A stretch of 64,000 bases of DNA, from positions 630,001-694,000 of the forward strand of contig NZ_JWIC01000010.1 of the NCBI RefSeq assembly GCF_000814765.1, written 5' to 3'. The translations under genes were made by a program, and so were the position numbers. Below are positions 9,500-18,065 of this stretch, one piece after another. This DNA is from Pseudoalteromonas luteoviolacea (GTDB lineage Bacteria; Pseudomonadota; Gammaproteobacteria; Enterobacterales; Alteromonadaceae). Below the pieces are notes generated by a model, which made no database searches, had not been told where the DNA came from, and saw only the letters and a list, made by a program, of their open reading frames with translations. The number at the start of each line of letters is the position of its first letter. The stretch's first letter is position 1.

Positions 9500-9528
9500 C
9501 TGCAGGCTCCTGTCGGTTAAGCCTGCAG
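9500..9528 (-). promoter_or_regulatory. Inverted repeat enclosing the rsmJ ribosome binding site
   Basis: CTGCAGGC (9500-9507) and GCCTGCAG (9521-9528) form an 8-bp stem. The 13-base loop carries most of the AGGAG Shine-Dalgarno sequence of rsmJ, and the stem abuts the TTG start codon. It could modulate translation initiation. Confidence 0.5.
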
Positions 9529-9585
9529 ATTATATCGTTTAATTGATAAAAAAAGAATGCAATAAAAAGGCTGCGGTATCATCTG

Positions 9586-10740
9586 TTAAAACAATTCTAT
9601 GTCGGTTTGCGCTGGTACCTCATCTTCACCCCAAGGCTTGGCCATTTGATTGAGACTTTGAATAAGCTCTTGGCGTACTTGTGTGATCTCGCCCAGCTTA
9701 TATCGAATGATAGAAAACTCATCATTCACAAATAAAAAATGCTCACTCAATCTCGCCAGTGACGCTCTGTGCTCTTCTGCCAAGGTGGATGTGACAGTTT
9801 CATCTTTTACAAACTGCTCAAACTCTGTCACCTTAGTGCCATACACTTCACCAATGCCGCCAAGTTGCTCACTCAACTGCGCAAATGCTAAACCAATTTC
9901 CTCAACTTTGTTTAAGGCCACTTCGCTCACTTCCATGTCTTTTATTTTGGCATTGGTGGCTTCTAAAATATGCGGTAGCAAATCTTTAAAACGACCATAA
10001 AGCGCAGGGTCATCCGTTGGCATATTTTTAATAAGGAGGGATACTTTGGGATAATTAATGATGGTGCGTCGCCCAAAATCGACAAATCGACTACCTTCTT
10101 TATTGGTTTCCAGTAATTCTTGCTCTATCGGCTGTATTGCCCCCTCTTGAGAGAAAAACACCGCTTGATTGTGATACCAAAATGCCAATGCGACTTCTAA
10201 ATTAAGTGGGGTAAAAAATTCTAAAAAGTACTCAGATAATGTCGTCAGATCATGAGCATGATAAGACTGACCGACATAACGCATGATACGACCCATATCG
10301 CCCGAGTCTGTCATGGCAATTTCAGCCGTGATTTGTGCTCGTTGCATGTCTTGCTTAAGTGCCACTGACTGACGGCGGTAATCATCTAATACTTTGATCC
10401 GCGCCAATAATTCAGACCCTTCAAACGGTTTTACAATGTAGTCAGCCGCCCCTGCATTATACCCGCGCATACGCTCGCTGATATCCGATTTAGAAGATAA
10501 GAACATCACGGGAATATCAGCGGTATGCTCACCGGTTTTTAAGCGCTCGCAGACTTCAAACCCAGACATGCCTGGCATCTCAACATCCAATAAAATAATA
10601 TCTGGCTGATATTTTATTGCCAATCTTAAGCCTTGCTCGCCATTTTTAGCGTGGATCAATTTGCAATGTTGAGACAGTGACTGCTCTATAACATGGTGAA
10701 TGAGCTTGTCATCGTCAATGGCAAGCACTAAATTTGTCAT
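9586..10740 (-). CDS. Response regulator with uncharacterised C-terminal region
   Basis: 384 residues. Residues 1-120 are a CheY-like receiver with the acidic pair (AIDDD, ~7-11), the phosphoacceptor Asp in IILLDVEMPG (~53) and the Lys in YIVKPFEGS (~105). After a short linker, residues ~140-290 form a globular region I do not recognise, possibly GAF-like (EVALAFWYHNQAVFF). The last ~80 residues are helical and coiled-coil-prone. There is no DNA-binding, GGDEF, EAL or HD-GYP signature. No histidine kinase is adjacent, so it is an orphan. AGGG before the ATG supports the start. Confidence 0.8.
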   Translation of the reverse strand: MTNLVLAIDDDKLIHHVIEQSLSQHCKLIHAKNGEQGLRLAIKYQPDIILLDVEMPGMSGFEVCERLKTGEHTADIPVMFLSSKSDISERMRGYNAGAADYIVKPFEGSELLARIKVLDDYRRQSVALKQDMQRAQITAEIAMTDSGDMGRIMRYVGQSYHAHDLTTLSEYFLEFFTPLNLEVALAFWYHNQAVFFSQEGAIQPIEQELLETNKEGSRFVDFGRRTIINYPKVSLLIKNMPTDDPALYGRFKDLLPHILEATNAKIKDMEVSEVALNKVEEIGLAFAQLSEQLGGIGEVYGTKVTEFEQFVKDETVTSTLAEEHRASLARLSEHFLFVNDEFSIIRYKLGEITQVRQELIQSLNQMAKPWGEDEVPAQTDIELF

Positions 10741-10811
10741 ATGGCTTTCCCTACAAGATCAGGTCTTTACCATAGCATAGACGGAACTGTTTATTTTGCG
10801 AGTGCAAAAAC

Positions 10812-10836
10812 AACAAAGCGCCCTTTCGGACGCTTT
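10812..10836 (-). terminator. Intrinsic terminator of prlC
   Basis: On the minus strand, CAAAGCGTCC-GAAA-GGGCGCTTTG is followed by TTGTTTTT, just downstream of the prlC stop codon. Confidence 0.75.
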
Positions 10837-10862
10837 GATCATGTGCAAATGACAATATGCGC

Positions 10863-12908
10863 TTATGCAGCTTTGCCTATACCACTGTGACGCAACAATG
10901 CATCCACTTGTGGCGTACGACCTCTAAAGCGTTGGAATAACACCATAGGCTCTTCTGAACCGCCCATTTCTAGGATGTTTTCCATAAAGTCTTTACCGGT
11001 TTGCGCATTAAAGATGCCTTCTTCTTCGAAGCGAGAATAGGCATCTGCTGACAGTACCTCAGCCCACTTATACGAGTAGTAGCCTGCGCTATACCCCCCG
11101 GCAAAAATATGGCTAAAGCTATGCTGGAAGCGGTTAAACTCTGGCGCCTTAATAATGGCAACTTGCTCTCTGACTTGGTTCAGTCTCGCTTGAATTTGGC
11201 ACGCTTCACCTTGCTGATAATCAGCATGAATATGGAAATCAAACAATGAAAACTCAATTTGTCTGAGCATTTGCATGGCTGATTGATAATTTTTAGCTGC
11301 CAACAACTTGTCTAATAGCTCTTTTGGTAATGGCTCGCCACTTTCGTAGTGTCCTGATATAAAGCTCAGCGCCTCTTCTTCATAACACCAGTTTTCCAAA
11401 AATTGGCTCGGTAGTTCAACTGCATCCCATGCGACACCATTAATGCCCGCAACAGCAGGTGCATCAATTTGCGTTAGCATGTGATGAATACCGTGACCAA
11501 ACTCATGGAATAACGTCGTGACTTCGTTGTGTGTAAATAACGCAGGCTTATCGCCAACCGCTTTGTTAAAATTACATACCAAGTATGCGACCGGTGTTTG
11601 CAAGGTGCCATCTGACAATGTACGGCGACCCATACAGTCATCCATCCAAGCGCCGCCACGTTTGTGTTCACGCGCATATAGATCTAAATAAAAGTGACCA
11701 CGCAGCACATCATTGTTGTCGTGAATAGCAAAAAAGCGCACATCTTCGTGGTAACTATCAAACTCAGTTACTTCAGTAACTTTAATGCCAAACAGGCGAT
11801 TAACGGTTTCAAATAACCCATTCAACACGCGATCTGCTGGGAAGTAAGGACGTAATAATTCATCTGAGATGGCATATTTAGCTTGCTTTAGTTTTTCACC
11901 GTAATAGCCATAATCCCACGCTTCTAACTGCTCAACTTGATGCTCATCTTTGGCGAATGCTCTCAATTCATCAACCTCTTGCTGCGCTTGAGGCTTAGAC
12001 TTTTTCGCCAAATCATTCAAAAAGTCAAAAACTTGTGCTGGTGTTTCAGCCATTTTAGTTGCTAGCGACTTATCTGCAAAGCTATCAAAACCTAATAACA
12101 CAGCTAATTCGTGACGCAATGCTAACTCTTCAGTCATGATCGTTGAGTTATCAAACTCGCCACCATTTGGGCCCTGATCTGATGCGCGCGTCACAAATGC
12201 GCGGTACATTTGCTCACGCAAGTCGCGATTGTCTGCGTACGTCATAATCGGTAGGTAAGAAGGAATATCTAGCGTAAATACCCAGCCTTCAAGCTCTTTT
12301 GCTTGTGCCGTATGCGCAGCTAAGGCCAGCGCTGATTCTGGCAATCCGCCTAAATCAGCCTCATCAGTGACATGTAAATGCCATGCTTGAGTTGCATCCA
12401 TCACATTGTTGCCAAATTTTGCACCGAGCTCAGAAAGCTTTGCACTTATCTCACCATAGCGTTTCTGTCCGGCTTCATCCAAAGCAATACCCGATAATTT
12501 AAAATCTCTTAGCGCATTTTTAATGGTTTTTTGTTGTGCTGTGCTTAAGCTTTCAAATTCGTCGCTTTGCTCAATTGACAAGTACGCTTGGTATAAACCT
12601 TGGTGCTGGCCAACATACGTTGAGTATTCCGAAATCAGTGGTAGGCACTCATCGTATGCTTTTCTTAATTCTTCGTTATTAACAACTGAGTGCATGTGAG
12701 ACACTGGGGACCACATTTTAGATAACTTATCATCTGCTTCTTCAAGAGGTTGAACAAAGTTTTGCCAATTAAATTGCGTCTGCTCAAGCACTGTATCAAT
12801 GGTTTTACGACAGTGTTCAATGGCTGATTTGAGTGCAGGTACAACATGCTCAGGCTTTATTTTTGAAAATGGCGGTAATCCTTCTAGGCCAATTAATGGG
12901 TTGCTCAT
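10863..12908 (-). CDS. prlC: Oligopeptidase A (M3 family metallopeptidase)
   Basis: 681 residues, matching E. coli PrlC/OpdA. The zinc motif HEFGH (FHEFGHGIHHML) is at ~residue 470 with the downstream Glu of the M3 family. It is a cytosolic endopeptidase that cleaves short peptides, including released signal peptides. The N-terminus, MSNPLIGLEGLPPFSKIKPE, is typical, and AGAGAG-like bases precede the ATG. The gene is divergent from gorA, with a 152-base shared promoter region. A terminator follows. Confidence 0.95.
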   Translation of the reverse strand: MSNPLIGLEGLPPFSKIKPEHVVPALKSAIEHCRKTIDTVLEQTQFNWQNFVQPLEEADDKLSKMWSPVSHMHSVVNNEELRKAYDECLPLISEYSTYVGQHQGLYQAYLSIEQSDEFESLSTAQQKTIKNALRDFKLSGIALDEAGQKRYGEISAKLSELGAKFGNNVMDATQAWHLHVTDEADLGGLPESALALAAHTAQAKELEGWVFTLDIPSYLPIMTYADNRDLREQMYRAFVTRASDQGPNGGEFDNSTIMTEELALRHELAVLLGFDSFADKSLATKMAETPAQVFDFLNDLAKKSKPQAQQEVDELRAFAKDEHQVEQLEAWDYGYYGEKLKQAKYAISDELLRPYFPADRVLNGLFETVNRLFGIKVTEVTEFDSYHEDVRFFAIHDNNDVLRGHFYLDLYAREHKRGGAWMDDCMGRRTLSDGTLQTPVAYLVCNFNKAVGDKPALFTHNEVTTLFHEFGHGIHHMLTQIDAPAVAGINGVAWDAVELPSQFLENWCYEEEALSFISGHYESGEPLPKELLDKLLAAKNYQSAMQMLRQIEFSLFDFHIHADYQQGEACQIQARLNQVREQVAIIKAPEFNRFQHSFSHIFAGGYSAGYYSYKWAEVLSADAYSRFEEEGIFNAQTGKDFMENILEMGGSEEPMVLFQRFRGRTPQVDALLRHSGIGKAA

Positions 12909-13060
12909 AGTGTCTCTCTTAATTTTTTATTTCCTGAATAAACTTGAAATAAGGGCTAATAGCGCAAATACAAGTAAAACTTACTAATCTAGTTGAAAGT
13001 TATGGCGTATAAAAGCTGTCATACTAAGACTAGTTCAGCGAATTCAGAAGAGGAAACATT

Positions 13061-14419
13061 ATGGCTCAACATTTTGACTACATTGCTATTGGTGGTGGTA
13101 GCGGTGGTATCGCATCAGCAAACCGAGCGGCAATGCGTGGCGCAAAGGTCGCCCTTGTCGAAGCAAAACACATGGGGGGCACCTGTGTGAATGTCGGGTG
13201 CGTACCTAAAAAAGTAATGTGGCACGGCGCACAAGTTGCTGAAGCCATTAAACTGTATGCTCCAGATTACGGCTTTGACGTTGAGCTAAAAAACTTTAAT
13301 TGGGCCAAGCTAGTTGAAAGCCGTGAGGCTTACATTGGTCGTATTCACCAAGGTTACAACAAATATCTTGCCAGCAATGGCGTTACGGTGATCAATGGCT
13401 TTGCCAAGTTTATCGATAATAAAACCATCGAAGTAAATGGCGAACAATACACCGCAGATCATATCTGTATTGCTGTGGGCGGTCGTCCTAGCATTCCAAA
13501 CATTCCAGGTGCCGAGCACGGCATAGACTCAAATGGCTTTTTTGAGTTAAACGAACAACCTCGCCGTGTTGCCGTCATTGGCGCGGGTTACATTGCGGTG
13601 GAGCTTGCTGGCGTGCTACACAGCCTAGGCACAGAAACCCACTTATTTGTCCGTAAACATGCCCCACTGCGTAACTTTGACCCGATGGTTGTTGAGACAC
13701 TCACTGAAGTCATGGAAAAAGAAGGCCCAACATTACACACTAATTCAACGCCAAAAGAGCTCGTGAAAGAAGCCGACGGCTCTGTGACGCTACACCTTGA
13801 AAATGGTGAGTCACACACGGTTGACCAAGTGATTTGGGCCATTGGTCGCGAGCCAGTGACTGATAAAATCAACCTTGCTGCGACTGATGTCGACATCACG
13901 GAAAAAGGTTTTGTGAAGGTCGATGAGTGGCAAAATACCTCAGTACCTGGTATTTACGCACTTGGCGATATCATGGAAGGCGGCATCGAGCTGACACCTG
14001 TTGCAGTGAAAGCGGGCCGTATGCTGGCTGAACGCTTGTTCAACCCAGAACTGCCTAACGCAAAAATGGATTACAACCTAGTCCCAACAGTGGTGTTCAG
14101 TCACCCACCGATCGGCACCATAGGTTTAACAGAACCAGAAGCGAAAGCGCAATATGGTGAAGACAACATCAAGGTCTATAACTCTACCTTTGCAGCCATG
14201 TACACAGCGGTGACACAACACCGTCAACCATGTCGCATGAAGTTAGTATGTGCAGGCCCTGAAGAGAAAATTGTTGGCTTACACGGCATTGGCTTTGCCG
14301 TAGATGAGATGATCCAAGGCTTTGGTGTAGCAATGAAGATGGGCGCAACCAAAGCAGACTTTGATTCTGTTGTCGCTATTCACCCAACGGGCTCAGAAGA
14401 GTTTGTTACTATGCGATAA
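13061..14419 (+). CDS. gorA: Glutathione-disulfide reductase
   Basis: 452 residues. An FAD-binding GGGSGG motif lies at residues 11-16 and the redox-active disulfide is Cys42/Cys47 (GGTCVNVGC). An NADPH-binding Rossmann block (VIGAGYIAVELAGVL) is at ~170. The C-terminal His441-Pro and Glu446 are the proton-relay pair that completes the dimer active site. The enzyme reduces oxidised glutathione with NADPH in the cytosol. The start is well supported by AGAGGAAACATT before the ATG. It is divergent from prlC, and a hairpin shared with the convergent LysR gene ends the transcript. Confidence 0.96.
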   Translation: MAQHFDYIAIGGGSGGIASANRAAMRGAKVALVEAKHMGGTCVNVGCVPKKVMWHGAQVAEAIKLYAPDYGFDVELKNFNWAKLVESREAYIGRIHQGYNKYLASNGVTVINGFAKFIDNKTIEVNGEQYTADHICIAVGGRPSIPNIPGAEHGIDSNGFFELNEQPRRVAVIGAGYIAVELAGVLHSLGTETHLFVRKHAPLRNFDPMVVETLTEVMEKEGPTLHTNSTPKELVKEADGSVTLHLENGESHTVDQVIWAIGREPVTDKINLAATDVDITEKGFVKVDEWQNTSVPGIYALGDIMEGGIELTPVAVKAGRMLAERLFNPELPNAKMDYNLVPTVVFSHPPIGTIGLTEPEAKAQYGEDNIKVYNSTFAAMYTAVTQHRQPCRMKLVCAGPEEKIVGLHGIGFAVDEMIQGFGVAMKMGATKADFDSVVAIHPTGSEEFVTMR

Positions 14420-14428
14420 CGATATTAA

Positions 14429-14455
14429 AAGCCAACTGACCTGCTCAGTTGGCTT
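14429..14455. terminator. Bidirectional terminator between gorA and the LysR gene
   Basis: The 11-bp stem AAGCCAACTGA/TCAGTTGGCTT has short A/T runs on both sides. It overlaps the last codons of the convergent LysR gene. Confidence 0.75.
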
Positions 14456-15335
14456 CTTTATGCTTCGATATCGTTACCTGCCACACAGCACCTAACTCTT
14501 TTAATACGGCTTTTACCACTGGGTTATTTAGCGCTGACGATTTCGCCACTAAATTTAAAGGTAACTCAAAATCCAACAAAGTGAGCCGCTGTGCTTGTTT
14601 GGCTGCAACCATAACTTGCGCCACATCCAACTCTATAAAACTGACACCAACACCATGTGCAACCAAGCTTGCACGGGAAGCGTTATCTGTGCTTTGCACC
14701 TGTGATTTCACGGGCTGATTTACCTTCTTTTTCAGTGCAGCATCAAACGGACAATGCTCACCGACGCTTATCCAAGGTAACTCTGCAAGATCGTATACGC
14801 TATGAACCGTCGAGACATCAAATGAGGTAGGCACTATCGTGGTAATCGCCTGTTGCGCTAACTCGATATGACACAATGCTGGGACACCATCACCATAAAC
14901 AAATCCACCATCCAACTCACCACTAACTACTTTTTCAAGGATTTGTCCTGTGTTCAGGGCATGCAATTCCAGTTCAATGCCTGGGCAGCGGTCAACCAGG
15001 GCATTGACCAGTTCAGCAACTCGTAATGTACTCGCTTCTCGGTTTAAGCCCAGTTTAAAGGTGCCGATTATTTGTTCTGCGTTTGCTACCGCAAGATTCA
15101 CCATGTCTCTCGCGCTATCTAAGGTTTTTTGCGCTTGCAGACGAAGCTGCTCGCCTTTTGGCGTTAAACGCATGCCTTTGCTGGTGCGCTCAAACAAGTT
15201 CGTTTTAAGTTCATCTTCTAATGCACGAATATGTGCACTGACTGCGGGCGGTGTAGTAAATAACTGTTTTGCGGCTTTGGTTAAGTTGCCCGTTTCAGCG
15301 ACCACCACAAATGACCTTAAATGATAAAACTCCAT
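14445..15335 (-). CDS. LysR-family transcriptional regulator
   Basis: 296 residues. An N-terminal winged helix-turn-helix (residues 1-60, MEFYHLRSFVVVAETGNLTKAAK) is followed by a LysR substrate-binding domain (~90-290). It is transcribed away from the rhodanese and GNAT genes across a 157-base gap, an arrangement often seen when a LysR regulator controls the divergent gene; here that is only inference. The effector is unknown. Confidence 0.9.
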   Translation of the reverse strand: MEFYHLRSFVVVAETGNLTKAAKQLFTTPPAVSAHIRALEDELKTNLFERTSKGMRLTPKGEQLRLQAQKTLDSARDMVNLAVANAEQIIGTFKLGLNREASTLRVAELVNALVDRCPGIELELHALNTGQILEKVVSGELDGGFVYGDGVPALCHIELAQQAITTIVPTSFDVSTVHSVYDLAELPWISVGEHCPFDAALKKKVNQPVKSQVQSTDNASRASLVAHGVGVSFIELDVAQVMVAAKQAQRLTLLDFELPLNLVAKSSALNNPVVKAVLKELGAVWQVTISKHKEAN

Positions 15336-15423
15336 GCGCTCAACCTAATTTGATGCTGTACCACAAATATACAACATGCAGCCATCTAGGCCTATTCACA
15401 AAATACGAAGACGGCGTTCAGAA

Positions 15424-15492
15424 ATGATGAATTTACCCACTCAAGACCGCCTTGTAGGCTTTAAATACACCAACGAAGAAGGAGAAAAGTAG
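15424..15492 (+). CDS. Possible 22-codon leader ORF
   Basis: ATG ATG followed by 20 further codons (peptide MMNLPTQDRLVGFKYTNEEG then EK) and a TAG that directly abuts the ATG of the rhodanese gene at 15493. The Shine-Dalgarno of the rhodanese gene lies inside its last codons. It could be a translationally coupled leader or chance. No clear ribosome binding site precedes it, so confidence is low. Confidence 0.3.
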   Translation: MMNLPTQDRLVGFKYTNEEGEK

Positions 15493-15906
15493 ATGGCCAA
15501 TGTACATGTCAACAATACTGCAAAGCCAAGTGCGGCACTGGCGCACTTTAGCGCAAAATTACACTGTGAAACGGATTGTAACGATGTTTATGCCGACATC
15601 AAGCAAGGCATACAGAACTTTGTACTCGTAGATACTCGATCTGCACACGCTTATGCCAAGAGTCATGCGATCACCGCTATAAATATACCCAATAATGAAA
15701 TCACCGCCGAACGTATGGCACCCTTTGCACCCGACACCCTGTTTGTCGTGTATTGCTGGGGACCAGGCTGTAACGGCGCCACAAAGGCGGGATATAAACT
15801 GGCGCAGCTAGGCTATAAAGTCAAAGAAATGATAGGCGGGATCCACTATTGGGAAGACTTTGAGCGGTATCCTGTCAATCGACATTTAGGTGATCCACAA
15901 CAATAA
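15493..15906 (+). CDS. Single-domain rhodanese-like protein
   Basis: 137 residues with one rhodanese fold: FVLVDTRSAHAYAKSHAITAI (~42-62) and an active-site loop containing YCWGPGCNGATK. The Cys in VVYCWG or GPGC is the candidate sulfur-accepting residue. The C-terminal MIGGIHYWEDFERYPV is typical of stand-alone rhodaneses of marine Gammaproteobacteria. A strong AAGGAG precedes the ATG. It is probably a sulfurtransferase or persulfide carrier; substrate unknown. It is divergent from the LysR gene, and a GNAT gene follows after a hairpin. Confidence 0.85.
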   Translation: MANVHVNNTAKPSAALAHFSAKLHCETDCNDVYADIKQGIQNFVLVDTRSAHAYAKSHAITAINIPNNEITAERMAPFAPDTLFVVYCWGPGCNGATKAGYKLAQLGYKVKEMIGGIHYWEDFERYPVNRHLGDPQQ

Positions 15907-15913
15907 CCACTTG

Positions 15914-15936
15914 GGGCTTGTGATGATCACAAGCCC
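15914..15936. terminator. Hairpin between the rhodanese and GNAT genes
   Basis: The perfect 10-bp stem GGGCTTGTGA/TCACAAGCCC has a 3-base loop. No T-run follows, so it may be a processing or stability structure rather than a true intrinsic terminator. Confidence 0.5.
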
Positions 15937-15953
15937 TACCAATAGGAAGTATA

Positions 15954-16400
15954 ATGTCAGTCACTATCATACCAGCAACCAAAACACATCACCCGCAATT
16001 ACTCAGCATGTTCGTTGCACATGCACACCATGAACAGCATACACTTCATATTGATGACCAACTACAAACCATGGGCGCGCTAGATACGCTCCCAGTCGAG
16101 CTATTTATCATTGAACTTAAACACACCACCATCGGTTATTTCAGTGTCATCCCGCAATTTTCAACCTGGGATATGAAAGAGTACCTATATCTAGATTGTT
16201 TATTTTTTCAGGACACCTATCGCGGTATGGGGATTGGGCAATCTGTGATGGGCTATATTTTCGATTTAGCAAAAAGGCGAGGATATCAACAAGTCCAGTG
16301 GCAAACGCCACACACAAATCAAAGTGCGATAAAATTTTATATCGCGCAAGGGGCAAAACCCAAGGCAAAACAGCGCTTTTTTTACGCCATAAATGAGTGA
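15954..16400 (+). CDS. GNAT-family N-acetyltransferase
   Basis: 148 residues. The acetyl-CoA-binding motif is seen as YLDCLFFQDTYRGMGIGQSV (~83-102; R/Q-x-x-G-x-G/A type), followed by the NQSAIKFYIAQGA block near the C-terminus. It transfers acetyl from acetyl-CoA to an amine of unknown identity. AGGAAG precedes the ATG. It may be co-transcribed with the rhodanese gene 47 bases upstream, subject to the hairpin between them. Confidence 0.85.
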   Translation: MSVTIIPATKTHHPQLLSMFVAHAHHEQHTLHIDDQLQTMGALDTLPVELFIIELKHTTIGYFSVIPQFSTWDMKEYLYLDCLFFQDTYRGMGIGQSVMGYIFDLAKRRGYQQVQWQTPHTNQSAIKFYIAQGAKPKAKQRFFYAINE

Positions 16401-16557
16401 ATCAGCATACCGATGCGCCGAGCATTAACTTTTTCATAAATTACGCAATGAACCCAAACACACAACCAACTTCCGATATTTTATGGCACACTAAACTTGT
16501 ATTCTCAAGTTTTAAAATAAAGAAAAATCAATACCCTATAATCTCAAAGGAACTCTC

Positions 16558-17700
16558 ATGACCATAAAACCACTCGCAGCGGCGTTGGCCTGTACTTTTA
16601 TCTCAATGGGCAGTGTTGCAGCAACCAATATCGCGCAGTTTATTGACAGCCAAGGTAATGCAAACATCAATACACCTGCTCCGACACCTTATGTGTTTAA
16701 CCAAGTTGATATTGATTCTGTGAAAATCACTCAGCAAGGCAGCAAGTTTTTTGTTGAAGATGCTGGTATTTATCGAGTGAACTACTCACTGAGCTGGCGT
16801 ACATCAGGCGTTGGCGCATCCGCGAGACGCCAAATCAAAACGTATATTTTAACCAATGGCACTGATATTTCTGCAACCTCCTATGAATATGCACGAATAG
16901 AGAATTACGCTGAAAATGCCACCAACCAAGGTAACTTTTTACTTGAACTCAACGCAGGTGACTACATTGAGCTTATCCACTCAGCTTCATCAGAAAACCT
17001 CAATGAGGCACTCTCTAATCCAGGTGAAAGCTGGATTGCATTAGAATTTGTAAGCACCCGTGAGGACAATGGTAAATATCCAAAGTCTTGTTTAGAAATA
17101 AAGCAAAATGCACCTGCCAGCAAAAATGGCACGTATACAATAGATCCAGATGGGACAAGCGGTGAAGCGCACTTTGATGTGTACTGTGACATGGCTACGG
17201 AAGGTGGCGGCTGGACCTTGATCTCTAAATATTCTGGTATTGGTGGTCAATGTCACTATCCAGACTTTAATGCCTGCAACCTAGAAGGGATGTCACATGC
17301 AGGGTTAAGCCAAAGCGCAAAGTTAACTCACAATGCCATTATCGCACTGGTTGATGGACGCAGTGATGCACTCTTCAGAGCAAAAAGCACCTTTGATGAC
17401 ACAGTGATAAAAAGAGTCGACGGCGGTGACCCATTTGCCACTGTCGCGGTTGGTGACAAGTTTGCCTGTCGCGACATTGCTAAATCCAACTGGCACAACT
17501 ATTCAATTGATGGCTTGGTACAATATCCAACGCGTTTAACAACTTGGACGACAAACCTAACTTATGTGGGTAAGAGTGACCAAGTGACACAGTGTGGTAA
17601 TGGGATCACTTTTGAAAGTGAGCGTTTCCCTGCACTTCATGCTATTGATGCAGGTGCCACAAGTGCACCGACAGTACAAGGGGCATTTTATATCAAATAA
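16558..17700 (+). CDS. Secreted two-domain protein: C1q/TNF-like N-terminus and fibrinogen-like C-terminus
   Basis: 380 residues with a Sec signal peptide (cleavage near SVAA, residue ~22). Residues ~45-175 are rich in beta strands with a C1q/TNF-like pattern (EDAGIYRVNYSLSW, LNAGDYIELIHSAS, SWIALEFV). Residues ~180-380 start with PKSCLEIKQNAP and contain FDVYCDMATEGGGWTLISKY, the signature opening of fibrinogen-related (FReD) domains, and have several cysteines. Such domains in animals bind sugars and surfaces; bacterial versions are poorly studied. Likely exported, perhaps an adhesin or lectin. AAAGGAA precedes the ATG. Single gene. Confidence 0.75.
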   Translation: MTIKPLAAALACTFISMGSVAATNIAQFIDSQGNANINTPAPTPYVFNQVDIDSVKITQQGSKFFVEDAGIYRVNYSLSWRTSGVGASARRQIKTYILTNGTDISATSYEYARIENYAENATNQGNFLLELNAGDYIELIHSASSENLNEALSNPGESWIALEFVSTREDNGKYPKSCLEIKQNAPASKNGTYTIDPDGTSGEAHFDVYCDMATEGGGWTLISKYSGIGGQCHYPDFNACNLEGMSHAGLSQSAKLTHNAIIALVDGRSDALFRAKSTFDDTVIKRVDGGDPFATVAVGDKFACRDIAKSNWHNYSIDGLVQYPTRLTTWTTNLTYVGKSDQVTQCGNGITFESERFPALHAIDAGATSAPTVQGAFYIK

Positions 17701-18065
17701 ATATCTATGAGGTCAGGCTAAACGCCTGACCAACCCACGGCATTACAAACTAGGTTCGGTTAACAACACAGTAAGATACGATTTGATACAACCACCAGCA
17801 GTATCGCTTACCCCACTATTTCCCTTGCATCAGATTCAGTTTATATCCTGTTCATTCACGGGGTATTTTCTGCCCGAGTATCAGAATAAAAACACATCAA
17901 CATGGGCAAATCACAAGCAAGTTTTGCTCGGCACGCTCGGTTTTACGGTATGCGTGACCCTTATGTCACTGAGCGAAGAAATCCGCACTGAACAATTGGG
18001 GTTAAATAGACAAATAGAGGACTGACCGCAATACTTAAGGTGTTATCAAAGTGATATAAGCGACT
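17701..18065. other. Intergenic region without a convincing gene
   Basis: 365 bases. Near its start is an 8-bp hairpin, GGTCAGGC/GCCTGACC (17711-17731), without a T-run, probably the end of the fibrinogen-like transcript. An 80-codon frame starting at a TTG (17783) has no ribosome binding site and no similarity I recognise, so I do not call it. Confidence 0.5.
17711..17731 (+). terminator. Hairpin after the fibrinogen-like gene
   Basis: A perfect 8-bp stem GGTCAGGC/GCCTGACC with a 5-base loop, 11 bases after the stop codon. There is no U-tract, so it is a weak or processing-type end. Confidence 0.45.

Noticed and set aside
17783..18025. 80-codon open frame after the fibrinogen-like gene
   Set aside because: It starts at TTG without a ribosome binding site, has unconvincing composition, and no family is recognised.
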